Shown here piece after piece: positions 8,196-16,994 of a stretch of DNA of 64,000 nt. The stretch covers positions 248,001-312,000 of the forward strand of contig NZ_QLMJ01000009.1 in the NCBI RefSeq assembly GCF_003259845.1. Reading direction: 5' to 3'. This DNA comes from Actinoplanes lutulentus. GTDB taxonomy: Bacteria > Actinomycetota > Actinomycetes > Mycobacteriales > Micromonosporaceae. A program made the position numbers and the translations under genes. The notes below the pieces were generated by a model, which saw only the letters and a list, made by a program, of their open reading frames with translations, made no database searches and was not told the origin of the DNA. Numbering within the stretch: the stretch's first letter is position 1; each line of letters opens with the position of its first letter.

Positions 8196-11100
8196 TCAGC
8201 TCTGTTTGTCGATGAAGACGTGCGCTGCCACGGTCAGCAGCTGCCATAGCGCGTCGTCGAGACGGTACGCCGGCGGCAGCCCGTAGAACCGGCTCGTCCC
8301 GTACTCCCAGTCCAGGTCCCGCACGGCGTCCTCGGCCGCGGCCAGCACCGCGGTGCGGCGTCCCGCGGCCACCTTCGTGCCGGCGGTCAGGATGCCTTTG
8401 AGCACGCGGCCGAGCCGGGGCTCGTCACCGAGCTCCTGGTTCGGCTGGCTGCGGTGCGAGCGGGTCTGCCAGCCCAGCACCTGCTCCGAGTCGCCGCCCG
8501 CGAAGACCGGCGCGAGCCGCTCGTTCGCCAGCGCCACCGCCGCGCCGGTGAGCAGGTCGAAGTCGCGGCAGAGCAGCAGGTGGTCGCCGGTGAGCCGGGG
8601 CAGCGGCCGGGGCAGCACCCCGGCGCCGAACAGGTCAACGGACTTCGCCTCCAGCAGGGCGGCGTTCTTCTCCTCGGCGATCACATGCGGTGAGGGCGGG
8701 GCGGCACGGCGTTCCTCGTACGATTGCCGCAGGTCGTTGAAACCGTCGAAGGCGCCGAGCCGCAGCGAGTGGCGGGACGCGAACAGCATGATCTTGTCGG
8801 TGGCCGGGCGCTCCTGGGACTCCGGCGACGGGACGATGTTGTTGAGGTCGACGCGCTGCTGGCCGAGGTACCCCCACAGCTCCCGGCTCAGCGGCGCACC
8901 CGGCGCACCGGCCGCCGGCAGCGCCGCGAACGCGTAGACCTGCTGCTGCTCGGCGCCGTCGTCCTCCGGTGACTCGTTCATGAGCCGGCGATGCTCCTGC
9001 TCGTCGTAGTCGACAAGCCACTCCGCCCCGGTGATCAGCTCCCGGCCGATCTCCTCAGCGCCGTGGCCGGTCCGCTCCAGCAGCTCGAAGATCGACAACT
9101 GGCGTAGCGGCGCGAACATCGGCCTGGCACGGTCGGAGAGCGCGTCCACCACCTGGGTCACCGGCGGTACCGGACCCGCGCCGGCGAGCACCAGCGACGG
9201 ACGGCCGGTCCCGGTGCTGACCCGCCAGGTGAGCGCCTCGGCGACCGGGTCCAGTGAGGACACCGACCGCTCGTAGAGCCACTGCTCGGTGTCGTTGTCG
9301 TCCACCTTCGGCAGCATGTGCCGCAGTGGGAACTTCTCCGCGTCACGGCGCTCCTTGCGTACGTCGTCGATCTCCTGGGACAGCACGTTCGTGGCGTCGT
9401 TCACTGTGACCCGCCACAGCTCCGCCTCGGCGTGGACCGCGCTCACCTCCTGCGCCATCCGGTCCAGCATCCGCAGCGTCCGGTCGTGGCAGTCGGCCTG
9501 CACGTGCGCGAGCAGCAGCGCGTACTCAGCGGAGAGGTAGCTGAGCTGATGCTTGCCGCGCCGGAAGCCCCGGTCCTCGCGGGCCTGCTCCTCGGCGCTG
9601 TCGCGGGCCACCTTGGCGAGCGCCGGATCCTGCCGGGGCGCCGCCTCGACCCGTGCGCGGAACAACTCCAGCCGCTGCCCGACGAGATCCAGGAACCGCA
9701 GTCCGGTACGCGGCCCGCCGTCCCGCCGCGACATCACCCGCGCCACCGCACCCCGCAGCGCCACCGCCCAGTCCGCGGCGATCTGCCGCTCGTGGTGCTC
9801 AGCGACCGGGTGCCACTGCTGCCGGGTCTTCACCGTGATCGGCACGTTGCGCTCGCCCCAGAATGCCTGCACGGTCTCCTGGGTCCGGTCGATCACCACC
9901 TGGCCGCGGTGGTCGGTGCGGAACGACGTGATGTCCTCGAACGGCAGCATCAAGTTCGGCGGTTCCGGGAACGCCAGGTTCCCGTCACGGGACTGCAGCC
10001 AGCTCACCGTCGGCGACAGCAGCCCGTCACGGGCCGCCTCGCTGTCCAGCTCCTGCAGCACCGCCGGCGGCAGCGCGCCGCCGGCGTCCGGTACGTCGAC
10101 CGAGCCGAGCAGGAACGGGTTCACATCACCGTCGAGCGACCCGGCCCGGTCCGGCAGATCGCGCAGCACGGTCAGCGCCGCCTGGCTGACCAGGCCCCGG
10201 ATCACCGGCTCCCAGCCGTACTCGATGATGTAGACGCCGAACGTCGAGTACAGGTCGGTGGCGCCCTGGCGGTACTGCCGCGCGTTGACCCGGTAACTGC
10301 TGAACGCCGCGCCGACGGTCGGCAGCAGGTGCGCGTAGACCGCGTCGGCGACAGCGACCGGGGTGACCGTTTCCGGTCCGAAACCCTCCAGGTGGCGTGC
10401 CGCCGAGCGGGAGCGGCGGCCGTCCAGGAAGTACGTGTACTGCACCGGCGCGGCGGTCATCTGATGGACGTCCTTCGGCGCCCAGCGAAACTCGGCGGGG
10501 TGCTCGCGGCCCACGTTCATGAGCCGGTCCAGTTCGCGCAGCAGCGCGTATCCGTTGGCCTCGCTGCGCTGACGCTGCGGGCCGTCCAGCCGGCGGCGGA
10601 ACGCCCCGGACAGCACGCAGAACAGGGTGACCGAGAAGTCGCCGCCGTGTGCCTGCCGGATCCGCTGCAACGAGGCCAGCACGTCCAGCAGAATCCCGGC
10701 ACCGGTGCCGCCGGCCGTCGAGCTGATCACGTAGATGTTCGGGGTGGTGTCCGCGTGCACCCGGGTCAACTGGTCGAGCGCGTCCTCCAGCCGCTTCGTG
10801 ATCGGGGTCGAGCCCAGCACGTCGGCGAAGAACGACAGCCGGCCGAACGAGCGGATCTGCCCGGCGCCCTCGACAAGGAAGGAGAGTGCCTCGTCATCGC
10901 GGATCCGGCGGGCGTCCTCCGGGCTGAACCACGGCACCACGGTCGGGTAGAACGCCTCGGCAACCTCCCGGCCCTGCCGGATCTTGTCGATCATGCCGCC
11001 GATCGAGCCGTTGAGGTACAGGTCCTCCACGTTCTCGTCGAGGGTCACGCCGTCGACCCGTGGCCGGTTACGCCGGTCCACGTCCAGGGCGCGCAGCAGG

Positions 11101-11255
11101 ATCGGCCAGTCGTACGGCTTACCGTCCACGCGGGCCGGCGCGGACGGGTCGTGCCGCAGATCCTGCCAGCGCTGCTCGGTCGTCAGCCGGGCCTTCAAAT
11201 GGGCGGCGGCGGCGCTCCCGGTGCCACCGAGCCCGATAACCAATGCGGGAAGCAC
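8196..11255 (-). CDS. Large tubulin-like GTPase protein (Tubulin_2 type)
   Basis: A 1019-aa cytoplasmic protein related to the tubulin/FtsZ superfamily. It opens with a nucleotide-binding glycine loop (VIGLGGTGS at 6-14) and has the tubulin signature loop GGTGAG at 182-187 in the context VISSTAGGTGAG, preceded by a conserved DVD near 58-60. The remaining ~800 residues are unlike FtsZ and are probably an interaction or regulatory part. The GTG at 11255 has a GGAGG site seven bases upstream and follows the vWA stop by 17 bases; a longer reading would lie inside that gene. Last gene of the minus arm. Polymerisation is plausible but unproved. Length and context exclude FtsZ itself. Confidence 0.85.
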   Translation of the reverse strand: MLPALVIGLGGTGSAAAAHLKARLTTEQRWQDLRHDPSAPARVDGKPYDWPILLRALDVDRRNRPRVDGVTLDENVEDLYLNGSIGGMIDKIRQGREVAEAFYPTVVPWFSPEDARRIRDDEALSFLVEGAGQIRSFGRLSFFADVLGSTPITKRLEDALDQLTRVHADTTPNIYVISSTAGGTGAGILLDVLASLQRIRQAHGGDFSVTLFCVLSGAFRRRLDGPQRQRSEANGYALLRELDRLMNVGREHPAEFRWAPKDVHQMTAAPVQYTYFLDGRRSRSAARHLEGFGPETVTPVAVADAVYAHLLPTVGAAFSSYRVNARQYRQGATDLYSTFGVYIIEYGWEPVIRGLVSQAALTVLRDLPDRAGSLDGDVNPFLLGSVDVPDAGGALPPAVLQELDSEAARDGLLSPTVSWLQSRDGNLAFPEPPNLMLPFEDITSFRTDHRGQVVIDRTQETVQAFWGERNVPITVKTRQQWHPVAEHHERQIAADWAVALRGAVARVMSRRDGGPRTGLRFLDLVGQRLELFRARVEAAPRQDPALAKVARDSAEEQAREDRGFRRGKHQLSYLSAEYALLLAHVQADCHDRTLRMLDRMAQEVSAVHAEAELWRVTVNDATNVLSQEIDDVRKERRDAEKFPLRHMLPKVDDNDTEQWLYERSVSSLDPVAEALTWRVSTGTGRPSLVLAGAGPVPPVTQVVDALSDRARPMFAPLRQLSIFELLERTGHGAEEIGRELITGAEWLVDYDEQEHRRLMNESPEDDGAEQQQVYAFAALPAAGAPGAPLSRELWGYLGQQRVDLNNIVPSPESQERPATDKIMLFASRHSLRLGAFDGFNDLRQSYEERRAAPPSPHVIAEEKNAALLEAKSVDLFGAGVLPRPLPRLTGDHLLLCRDFDLLTGAAVALANERLAPVFAGGDSEQVLGWQTRSHRSQPNQELGDEPRLGRVLKGILTAGTKVAAGRRTAVLAAAEDAVRDLDWEYGTSRFYGLPPAYRLDDALWQLLTVAAHVFIDKQS

Positions 11256-11272
11256 GAGAGAACCTCCGAGGG

Positions 11273-12790
11273 TCAGGGTTGATAGGTGAAGGTGGTGCCG
11301 TCGGTCAATGGCTTCGTCTGTCGTGGCAGGCAGATGACCTTGTGCTTCTTGCCGCCGCGCCGGTACTCGATGCGCAGCACCAGCTCCCGGCCCCGGCCGG
11401 TGCTTTTGCGCTGCCGGAACGCGCGGACCGTGCCGGTGCCGCGGGGCGCGGTCCCAGTGCCGTGCGGCGCCGGGAAGCGGACTTTGCGCCCGGAGAGCAG
11501 CTGCCGGTACGGGCCGGCCCCGCCCGGCTCCGAGATGGTCAGCCGCCCGCCACCCATCGCCCGCCAGCGCCGGTGCGACAGCCAGAACGGCAGAGTGATC
11601 ACCGCGACCAGCACCAGCCCGGCCAGCACCGCGAGCCAGATCGGGTATCCGTTCGCGGTGGCCCGTACCGGAATGTCGGCGGTGGCCGGTGCCGGGGCGA
11701 ACTCGAGGCCCAGGTCCTGCACGATCACGTCGCGCCAGGGCGAGCCGGCCGAGGCCTCCAGGTGCAGGGTGCCGGTGCGGACCCGCTCGCCACCGATCCA
11801 CCGTCCGGCGCTGTCCGGCGGGGAGACACGCAGGCGCAAGGTCTCCTCCTTACCCGGCGCCAGGACGGCCGGCCCGGAGAGCGGCTCGACCGGTACGGGA
11901 ACGCCGTCGACGCGGGCGGTCAGGGTCACCTCGAGGGGCACGTCCGACGCCTCGTTGCGTACCCGGGCCGTCACCGTCACCGGTTCGCCGGAGACCGTGA
12001 CCGGTGACTGTTCCGGGGTGAGCGTCACGGCGAGCCGGTCCCGTGACACCCGCGCGGCGGCCTTCTCCACTGCGACCCGGCCGCCCACCCGGCGCAGGTA
12101 GTCGCCGACCTGTGCCGGCGGCAGGTCCATCAGCACGGTGTCGTCGAAGACCCGGTCGAGCATCGCCACATCGGTCTGACCGGTCAGCGGCAGGCCGAGG
12201 GCGCGGACCGGCCGGCGGCGCTCCACCCCGGTGGCCCTGTCCCGCAGCCGCTCGATCGCCGTGCCGATGTTCCCGGCGTACGTCGACCCGGCCGGCGCGT
12301 CCTGCTTGCCGTCGGTGAGCAGCACCACCATCGCCGGATCGGTGTTGTCCGGCAGGTCGACGGTGTCCAGGGCGGACTCGATCGCCGCGCCGATGTCGGT
12401 CTTCGCACCCTCGGCCCGGTCCGGCAGCAGGTCCAGCACGCCGGCGCCGGCGTCGCCGATCCTCCCGGAGAACTCCGGGTCGGGCCGGTCCGCGAACGCG
12501 ACCAGGTGCAGCCGGTCGACCGGGGACAACGCCTCCAGCAGTGGCCGCAGCGCCGCGCGCGCCCGGGCGTAGAGGTCGGGCCCGCCGGGCTGCTGCATCG
12601 ACGAGGAGACGTCGAGCAGCACCACGTAGTCGGCCGGCAGCTCGTCGATGCGCAGCGACCGCAGCACCTCGGCGAGAGTGGCCTGTGGTGCGGCGGCAAT
12701 CGCCGGCCCGGCCGGCACCAGCGCGACCGGCACCAGCGCGCCCAGCACCAGCACCGTCAGGCACGCGACCAGCCGTCGCAGGGCCGCCAT
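11273..12790 (-). CDS. Exported, membrane-anchored von Willebrand factor A protein
   Basis: 505 aa. Residues 1-34 are a signal peptide ending near AIAAA. A vWA domain follows with the metal-ion-dependent adhesion site DVSSS and a LLTDGKQD strand, then beta-rich Ig-like segments. A single membrane helix (WLAVLAGLVLVAVITLPFWL) lies about 120 residues from the end, and a basic cytoplasmic tail follows. So the ligand-binding domain is outside and the tail inside, near the tubulin- and Hsp70-like partners. The ATG at 12790 has a GGAGGT site at ideal distance; a GTG at 12799 overlapping the upstream stop is the alternative. Possible envelope sensor for the locus (inference). Confidence 0.88.
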   Translation of the reverse strand: MAALRRLVACLTVLVLGALVPVALVPAGPAIAAAPQATLAEVLRSLRIDELPADYVVLLDVSSSMQQPGGPDLYARARAALRPLLEALSPVDRLHLVAFADRPDPEFSGRIGDAGAGVLDLLPDRAEGAKTDIGAAIESALDTVDLPDNTDPAMVVLLTDGKQDAPAGSTYAGNIGTAIERLRDRATGVERRRPVRALGLPLTGQTDVAMLDRVFDDTVLMDLPPAQVGDYLRRVGGRVAVEKAAARVSRDRLAVTLTPEQSPVTVSGEPVTVTARVRNEASDVPLEVTLTARVDGVPVPVEPLSGPAVLAPGKEETLRLRVSPPDSAGRWIGGERVRTGTLHLEASAGSPWRDVIVQDLGLEFAPAPATADIPVRATANGYPIWLAVLAGLVLVAVITLPFWLSHRRWRAMGGGRLTISEPGGAGPYRQLLSGRKVRFPAPHGTGTAPRGTGTVRAFRQRKSTGRGRELVLRIEYRRGGKKHKVICLPRQTKPLTDGTTFTYQP

Positions 12791-12795
12791 GATCC

Positions 12796-14073
12796 TCACC
12801 TCCGCTCCCGCTGGATGCCCTCGAGCGCGCCGGTGTAGATCACACGGCCGGTCCGGTAGACCACGGTGCTGTCCATGAGGCTCGGGCGCAGACAGTCGAA
12901 GATCCGGCCGACCTCGGCCTCCTTGCTCGGCTTGAGACGAATGTCGTTCTCGGCGTCGACCTCGCCGTTGCTCAGCAGTTCCTTGTAGAGGACGGGCCGT
13001 TTCCCGAGATCCTTCACCCGCAGATGGGGCGTGTTCTTGGCGGCGACCTCGTCGACGAACGTCATCGCCGCCGTGCGTGCGGCACCCCACCAGCTGTCCG
13101 GTGCGGGCAGCGGCCGGTGCACCACCGAGCGCAGCACCTCGGCCAGCTGGGCGGCGCGGACCACCATCGTGGCGCCGTCGCCGCTGGTCTCCGCGGTGCG
13201 GTAGGCGATCAGCCGGTCCCGCATGGTCGCCTGCAGGTCGCTGACCGCCGACTGCGCCGGGACCAGCTCGGTCTTGCCGGCGTACCACGCGGATTTGTCG
13301 GTCCGGGCCAGCCACAGCATCTGCGAGGCGATCGCGACGATCCGCGGGTGGGTGAGCACGCGGTCGTTCAACGCGCCGAGTACGAGTTCCTCGGGCATCG
13401 CCTCGGACCGCGCCAGCACGCCCGGCGTGTCGTGATACGCCGGGATCAGCACCTGCGGCGGGTCGACGTCGGCGCGCAGGTCGTACCAGCCGTTGGTGAA
13501 GACATTCCAATCCTGTGGCAGGTCGCGTCCGATCCGTTTGCGCCACTGATCGGCCTGGCCGCGCGGCAGGCGCAGCAGTCCCAGGTGGAATGCCAGCCAC
13601 TGCTGGGTCGACGTGCGTCCGGGCAGCGTCTCCGGGCCCAGCGCTGCGAACACCTCCGGGTCGTCGGCGAAGTCCCGGAGAACCCTTTCGACGCCGACGT
13701 CGATCCGCCGGCGTTCCAGACCACCGGCCCGGGGTGGCGGCGACGTCCGGTCGCGGCCCTCCGGCGTGGGGGTGGACACCAGCACCTGCGTCCGCGAGGG
13801 GTCCTCGTCGCGGGCAGTGCCGGTGGCACCGTCGCAGAAGAATGTCTTGAGCCGGTGGGCCAGGTCCCGGGCTCGTCCCATCATCGCCTCCTGATCAGGC
13901 CGCAGGTCGCTGCGGTGGCGGGCCGCCTCGAGGCGGGTGGCGTTCATGAGGTTCTCGACGGCGCCGGTCAGCTCGGCCACCTGCCCGGCGACCACGGCGC
14001 CCAATGGATCGTCGGTGAGCACCGCGGCCCGCAGCAGGTCGTCGAGGGAGACAGGCCGGTCGGTGGTCGTCAT
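12796..14073 (-). CDS. Conserved-looking 425-aa protein of unknown function
   Basis: I do not recognise a family. The protein is soluble, has no signal or membrane segment, and is mostly helical. A basic/proline-rich linker at about 95-115 divides a short N-terminal helical part from a ~310-aa C-terminal part rich in Trp, including WLAFHLGLLRLPRGQ, WNVFTNGWYDLRAD and SQMLWLARTDKSAWYAG. Its ATG overlaps the stop of the Hsp70-like gene by one base (TGATG), and its own stop lies within the start region of the vWA gene. That tight coupling suggests it forms a complex with its neighbours, perhaps as an adaptor between the Hsp70-like protein and the vWA tail (inference). Confidence 0.8.
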   Translation of the reverse strand: MTTTDRPVSLDDLLRAAVLTDDPLGAVVAGQVAELTGAVENLMNATRLEAARHRSDLRPDQEAMMGRARDLAHRLKTFFCDGATGTARDEDPSRTQVLVSTPTPEGRDRTSPPPRAGGLERRRIDVGVERVLRDFADDPEVFAALGPETLPGRTSTQQWLAFHLGLLRLPRGQADQWRKRIGRDLPQDWNVFTNGWYDLRADVDPPQVLIPAYHDTPGVLARSEAMPEELVLGALNDRVLTHPRIVAIASQMLWLARTDKSAWYAGKTELVPAQSAVSDLQATMRDRLIAYRTAETSGDGATMVVRAAQLAEVLRSVVHRPLPAPDSWWGAARTAAMTFVDEVAAKNTPHLRVKDLGKRPVLYKELLSNGEVDAENDIRLKPSKEAEVGRIFDCLRPSLMDSTVVYRTGRVIYTGALEGIQRERR

Positions 14074-16994
14074 CAGTGGGTCCCGTCGAAGGGGTTGTCG
14101 TGGTCGTCGTTCTCGGCTTTCGGCGTGCCGAGCGGGTGCCGGTAGACGACACCGGGCCGGTGCTCGACGTCCACCGGGGAATCGGTGGTCCAGAGCGGTG
14201 GGTCACCGGCGTGCACCCGGATGACGCCGTCGGCGTCCAGGCTGACCAGGTGCGGGATCAGCGGGCCGGGTTCGGCCGGCAGCCGGCCCAGCAGCCGCTG
14301 GCGTCCCTGGTCGTCCTGGATCAGAAAGGCCCAGCGCCCGTCCTCGTCCGGTGGCGGTAGCGGGACGCGGCTGAGCAGAGCGGTGCGGACCGTCCCGTCC
14401 TCGTCGGCGAACCGTTCCCGGCCCGGCGGCTCGCCACACCCCAACGCCGGCCGCGCCGGCGCGGCGCCGGCCACATGAATGCGCCCGGCCAGTCGGTCGA
14501 GATCCAGGGGATCCGGTCCCTCTTCCCCCTCGGGTACGCGTAACGACGGCACCGACCGGCCGACGAGGTGATAGGGCTGTTTGTCGCGCCACAGCAGCAG
14601 GTTCACGTCGAGCCCGCCGTCCACCTCGATCCCGCAGTTGATCTGGTTTCGCCACACCTGCCGATCCAGGCGTACGCCCGGCGTCTGCTCGCCGAGGCGC
14701 ACGTCCAGGTCGGACCAGCGGAACACGCCCCACGGCAAGGGCTGGCCGCCGTCCACCTCCCGCACGATCACCAGGCGGTCCGGCAGCCGCCCGATCGGGG
14801 CGAACGCCCGCAGCCGGCCGCCCGGCTGCTCCCGGAACGCGGTGCCGGCCCGTAGCAGCACCCGGTTCTGGTCGCTGAGCCCGCGCATGCTCAGCGTGCA
14901 CGGCAGGTCGAGCAGCAGGTTGTCCACCTCGATCGAAACCTCGGTGGCGCCCTGGCGCAGCAGCTGTTCGTCGGGCTCGGAGGTGCCGAGCGAGCTCATC
15001 GAGGCGGCCCATGCGGCGCCCATCGAGGCGGCGTTCTTCGCGTATGTCCGCTCCACCACGACCTGCACCGGGCCGTTGTCCATGCCCTGTCCAGTGGTCA
15101 GCTCGCGGGCCACCACCCGCGCGGCCAGGCCGAGCTGGCTGGCCTTGCCGGTGAGGATCACCCGGTCCAGCCGCTCGCCGGCGTCCAGCCGGGTACGCGC
15201 CAGCGCCGCCGCCAACCGGCTGATCTCCACGAGCATCGGCTCACCCACGGCCACGAAGTCGGCGTACGTCAGTGCCGGCAGCCTGCTGCCGAAACCGGGC
15301 GGCACACTGGCCGGGACCGCGACCACGGCCCGGGCCACGTCCTCCACGACCTCGGCCCGCAGCGCGAACGGCTGATCCGGCGCGACCTGGATCTTGGCGG
15401 TCTCGGCGAGGTCCCACAGCTGGTAGAAGGCCTTCTCCCGTGCCGCGGTGACCTCGGTCGCCGGCCGGCCGGCGGTCCGGGTGCCGACCACCCGTTCCAC
15501 GTTGTCCCGCGAGCGCTGCCCGCCCGCCGGGTCCGGGACCGAGGTGTCCTGCTGCAATGCCGTCCGCGCCTGGGCGACCAGGCTGCCCGGCTGGTACTGC
15601 CCGTCGCCGGTGCGGTACGTGCTGTCGAGTTCGGCGGTGATCTGGTGCTGCCAGTCGGCCCAGGTCTCCGGCTCGTCCGGGAAGCTGACGCCGCCCGGAT
15701 GCTCAAGCGTCAGCAGATGGTCGGCGATCATTGCCTTGATCAGGTGGAACACCTGCAGCGTCAGGAAGTCGCCGCCGCGCCGGCTGCGCCCGCTGGTACC
15801 CCGCAGCTTGGGCACGAGACGGTAGTACCGGCCGGTGCTGCCCGGCGCGGCGCCCGGCAGCTCGGGCGTCTGGTCGTACAGGTTCGTGGTGATCAGGGCG
15901 ATGTCGGTGGTGCCGCCGCCCACGTCCACGACCAGGGTGTTCTCGGTGCGGTGCCGCTCGTCGCCGTTCTTCGCCCGGAACCGGGCACGCAGCGCCTCCA
16001 CCCCGGTCGTCTGGTTCGCGCCGAGGTCGCGCATCAGGAAGAACAGTGCGGCCGCGATCGCCTCGTCGTAACGCAGGTCCACCTCACCGACCCCGAGCAG
16101 CGCGGTGATCACGTGTTCCAGGCGGCGGCGGACCGCCGGCGGCGCCATCGTGGGATAGGTGACCACCACGTGGTCGATCGGGGCGTCCTCCAGCCGGTCG
16201 GGATGTGCCTGGGTGAATTCGTCGGTCCGGTCCAGCAGGAAGCCGAACGCGCCACCGAGCAGCGGTTCCAGGTCGACCGCGTGGGTGCCGTCGCGCAGCG
16301 GCAGCCGGAAGTCGCTCTTGTCGAGGTGGTGCTTGAGGCCGCGCAGGGTGGCCAGGGTGGAGCCGTCGCCGAGTGGTCGGCCCAGGCGTACCCGCAGTTC
16401 GGGTTCGACCGCGGTGACGTCGAGCCGGCTCGGTACCTCGTCCTGGTCGGTGGCGTTGTCCAGGCGTACCGGGAAGAGCGAGTAGTGCTCCAGCGCCGGG
16501 GTCTCGAACGCCTCGTCGTAGCAGCGGTGCAGCTGGTCGGCGAGCCACGCGGCGAACGGCGCGGTGCCGCCGGCCTGCGCCGCCTCCAGCGCCAGCAGGA
16601 CGTCGTAGAGCAGCGCGTGGTGTGCCGACTCCTCGGCGTGCACCGCCTCGGCCAGGTTTCGCGGCGTGCCACCGGCGCTGCCGGCCAGCTCGCCGCCGAG
16701 GCGGGTGCGCAGCGTCTCCCACTCGGCACGGCACTGCGCCACGCTCGGTTCGCCGACCTCCTCCGCGAGCGGCTCGCCGCGCAGCAGCCGCACCACCGCC
16801 CGGCTCAGCGCGGCCCGCTGGTCGGCCGGTATCGGCACGACCGGCGGCGGCAGGTTCGGGTCGTAGAGCGTGACGGTGGAGTTCGTGGTGCCGAAGTCCA
16901 CCGCGGCCAGGCCGCCGTGCCGGCGGTCGCGGATCCGGCGCCGGGCCGGCCGGATGCTGCGGTCCGGGGCGGGAGTGGTGAAGTCGTCGGTCAT
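14073..16994 (-). CDS. Divergent Hsp70-like ATPase (SrfB-like)
   Basis: 973 aa. It carries the Hsp70/actin-fold ATP motifs: phosphate-1 loop DFGTTNS at 33-39, phosphate-2 DVGGGTTD at about 357-364, and an adenosine-loop equivalent VILTGKAS. Long insertions separate the motifs, and the C-terminal ~300 residues do not resemble the DnaK peptide-binding domain. Size and layout recall the SrfB family, often annotated as Hsp70-like. The ATG at 16994 overlaps the stop of the 672-aa gene (ATGA). No DnaJ or GrpE gene is nearby, so this is a specialised partner of the local proteins, not a general chaperone (inference). Confidence 0.87.
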   Translation of the reverse strand: MTDDFTTPAPDRSIRPARRRIRDRRHGGLAAVDFGTTNSTVTLYDPNLPPPVVPIPADQRAALSRAVVRLLRGEPLAEEVGEPSVAQCRAEWETLRTRLGGELAGSAGGTPRNLAEAVHAEESAHHALLYDVLLALEAAQAGGTAPFAAWLADQLHRCYDEAFETPALEHYSLFPVRLDNATDQDEVPSRLDVTAVEPELRVRLGRPLGDGSTLATLRGLKHHLDKSDFRLPLRDGTHAVDLEPLLGGAFGFLLDRTDEFTQAHPDRLEDAPIDHVVVTYPTMAPPAVRRRLEHVITALLGVGEVDLRYDEAIAAALFFLMRDLGANQTTGVEALRARFRAKNGDERHRTENTLVVDVGGGTTDIALITTNLYDQTPELPGAAPGSTGRYYRLVPKLRGTSGRSRRGGDFLTLQVFHLIKAMIADHLLTLEHPGGVSFPDEPETWADWQHQITAELDSTYRTGDGQYQPGSLVAQARTALQQDTSVPDPAGGQRSRDNVERVVGTRTAGRPATEVTAAREKAFYQLWDLAETAKIQVAPDQPFALRAEVVEDVARAVVAVPASVPPGFGSRLPALTYADFVAVGEPMLVEISRLAAALARTRLDAGERLDRVILTGKASQLGLAARVVARELTTGQGMDNGPVQVVVERTYAKNAASMGAAWAASMSSLGTSEPDEQLLRQGATEVSIEVDNLLLDLPCTLSMRGLSDQNRVLLRAGTAFREQPGGRLRAFAPIGRLPDRLVIVREVDGGQPLPWGVFRWSDLDVRLGEQTPGVRLDRQVWRNQINCGIEVDGGLDVNLLLWRDKQPYHLVGRSVPSLRVPEGEEGPDPLDLDRLAGRIHVAGAAPARPALGCGEPPGRERFADEDGTVRTALLSRVPLPPPDEDGRWAFLIQDDQGRQRLLGRLPAEPGPLIPHLVSLDADGVIRVHAGDPPLWTTDSPVDVEHRPGVVYRHPLGTPKAENDDHDNPFDGTH

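Noticed and set aside
8196..11255. Cell-division FtsZ or plasmid TubZ
   Set aside because: The protein is 1019 aa, the tail is unlike FtsZ, and neither division nor partition genes are nearby.
9318..11282. Long plus-strand open frames opposite the tubulin-like gene
   Set aside because: High-GC antisense frames with low-complexity composition; the minus strand has tubulin motifs, a good ribosome site and operon context.
14073..16994. Ordinary DnaK chaperone
   Set aside because: The motifs fit the fold, but long insertions, no recognisable peptide-binding domain and no DnaJ/GrpE nearby argue against it.
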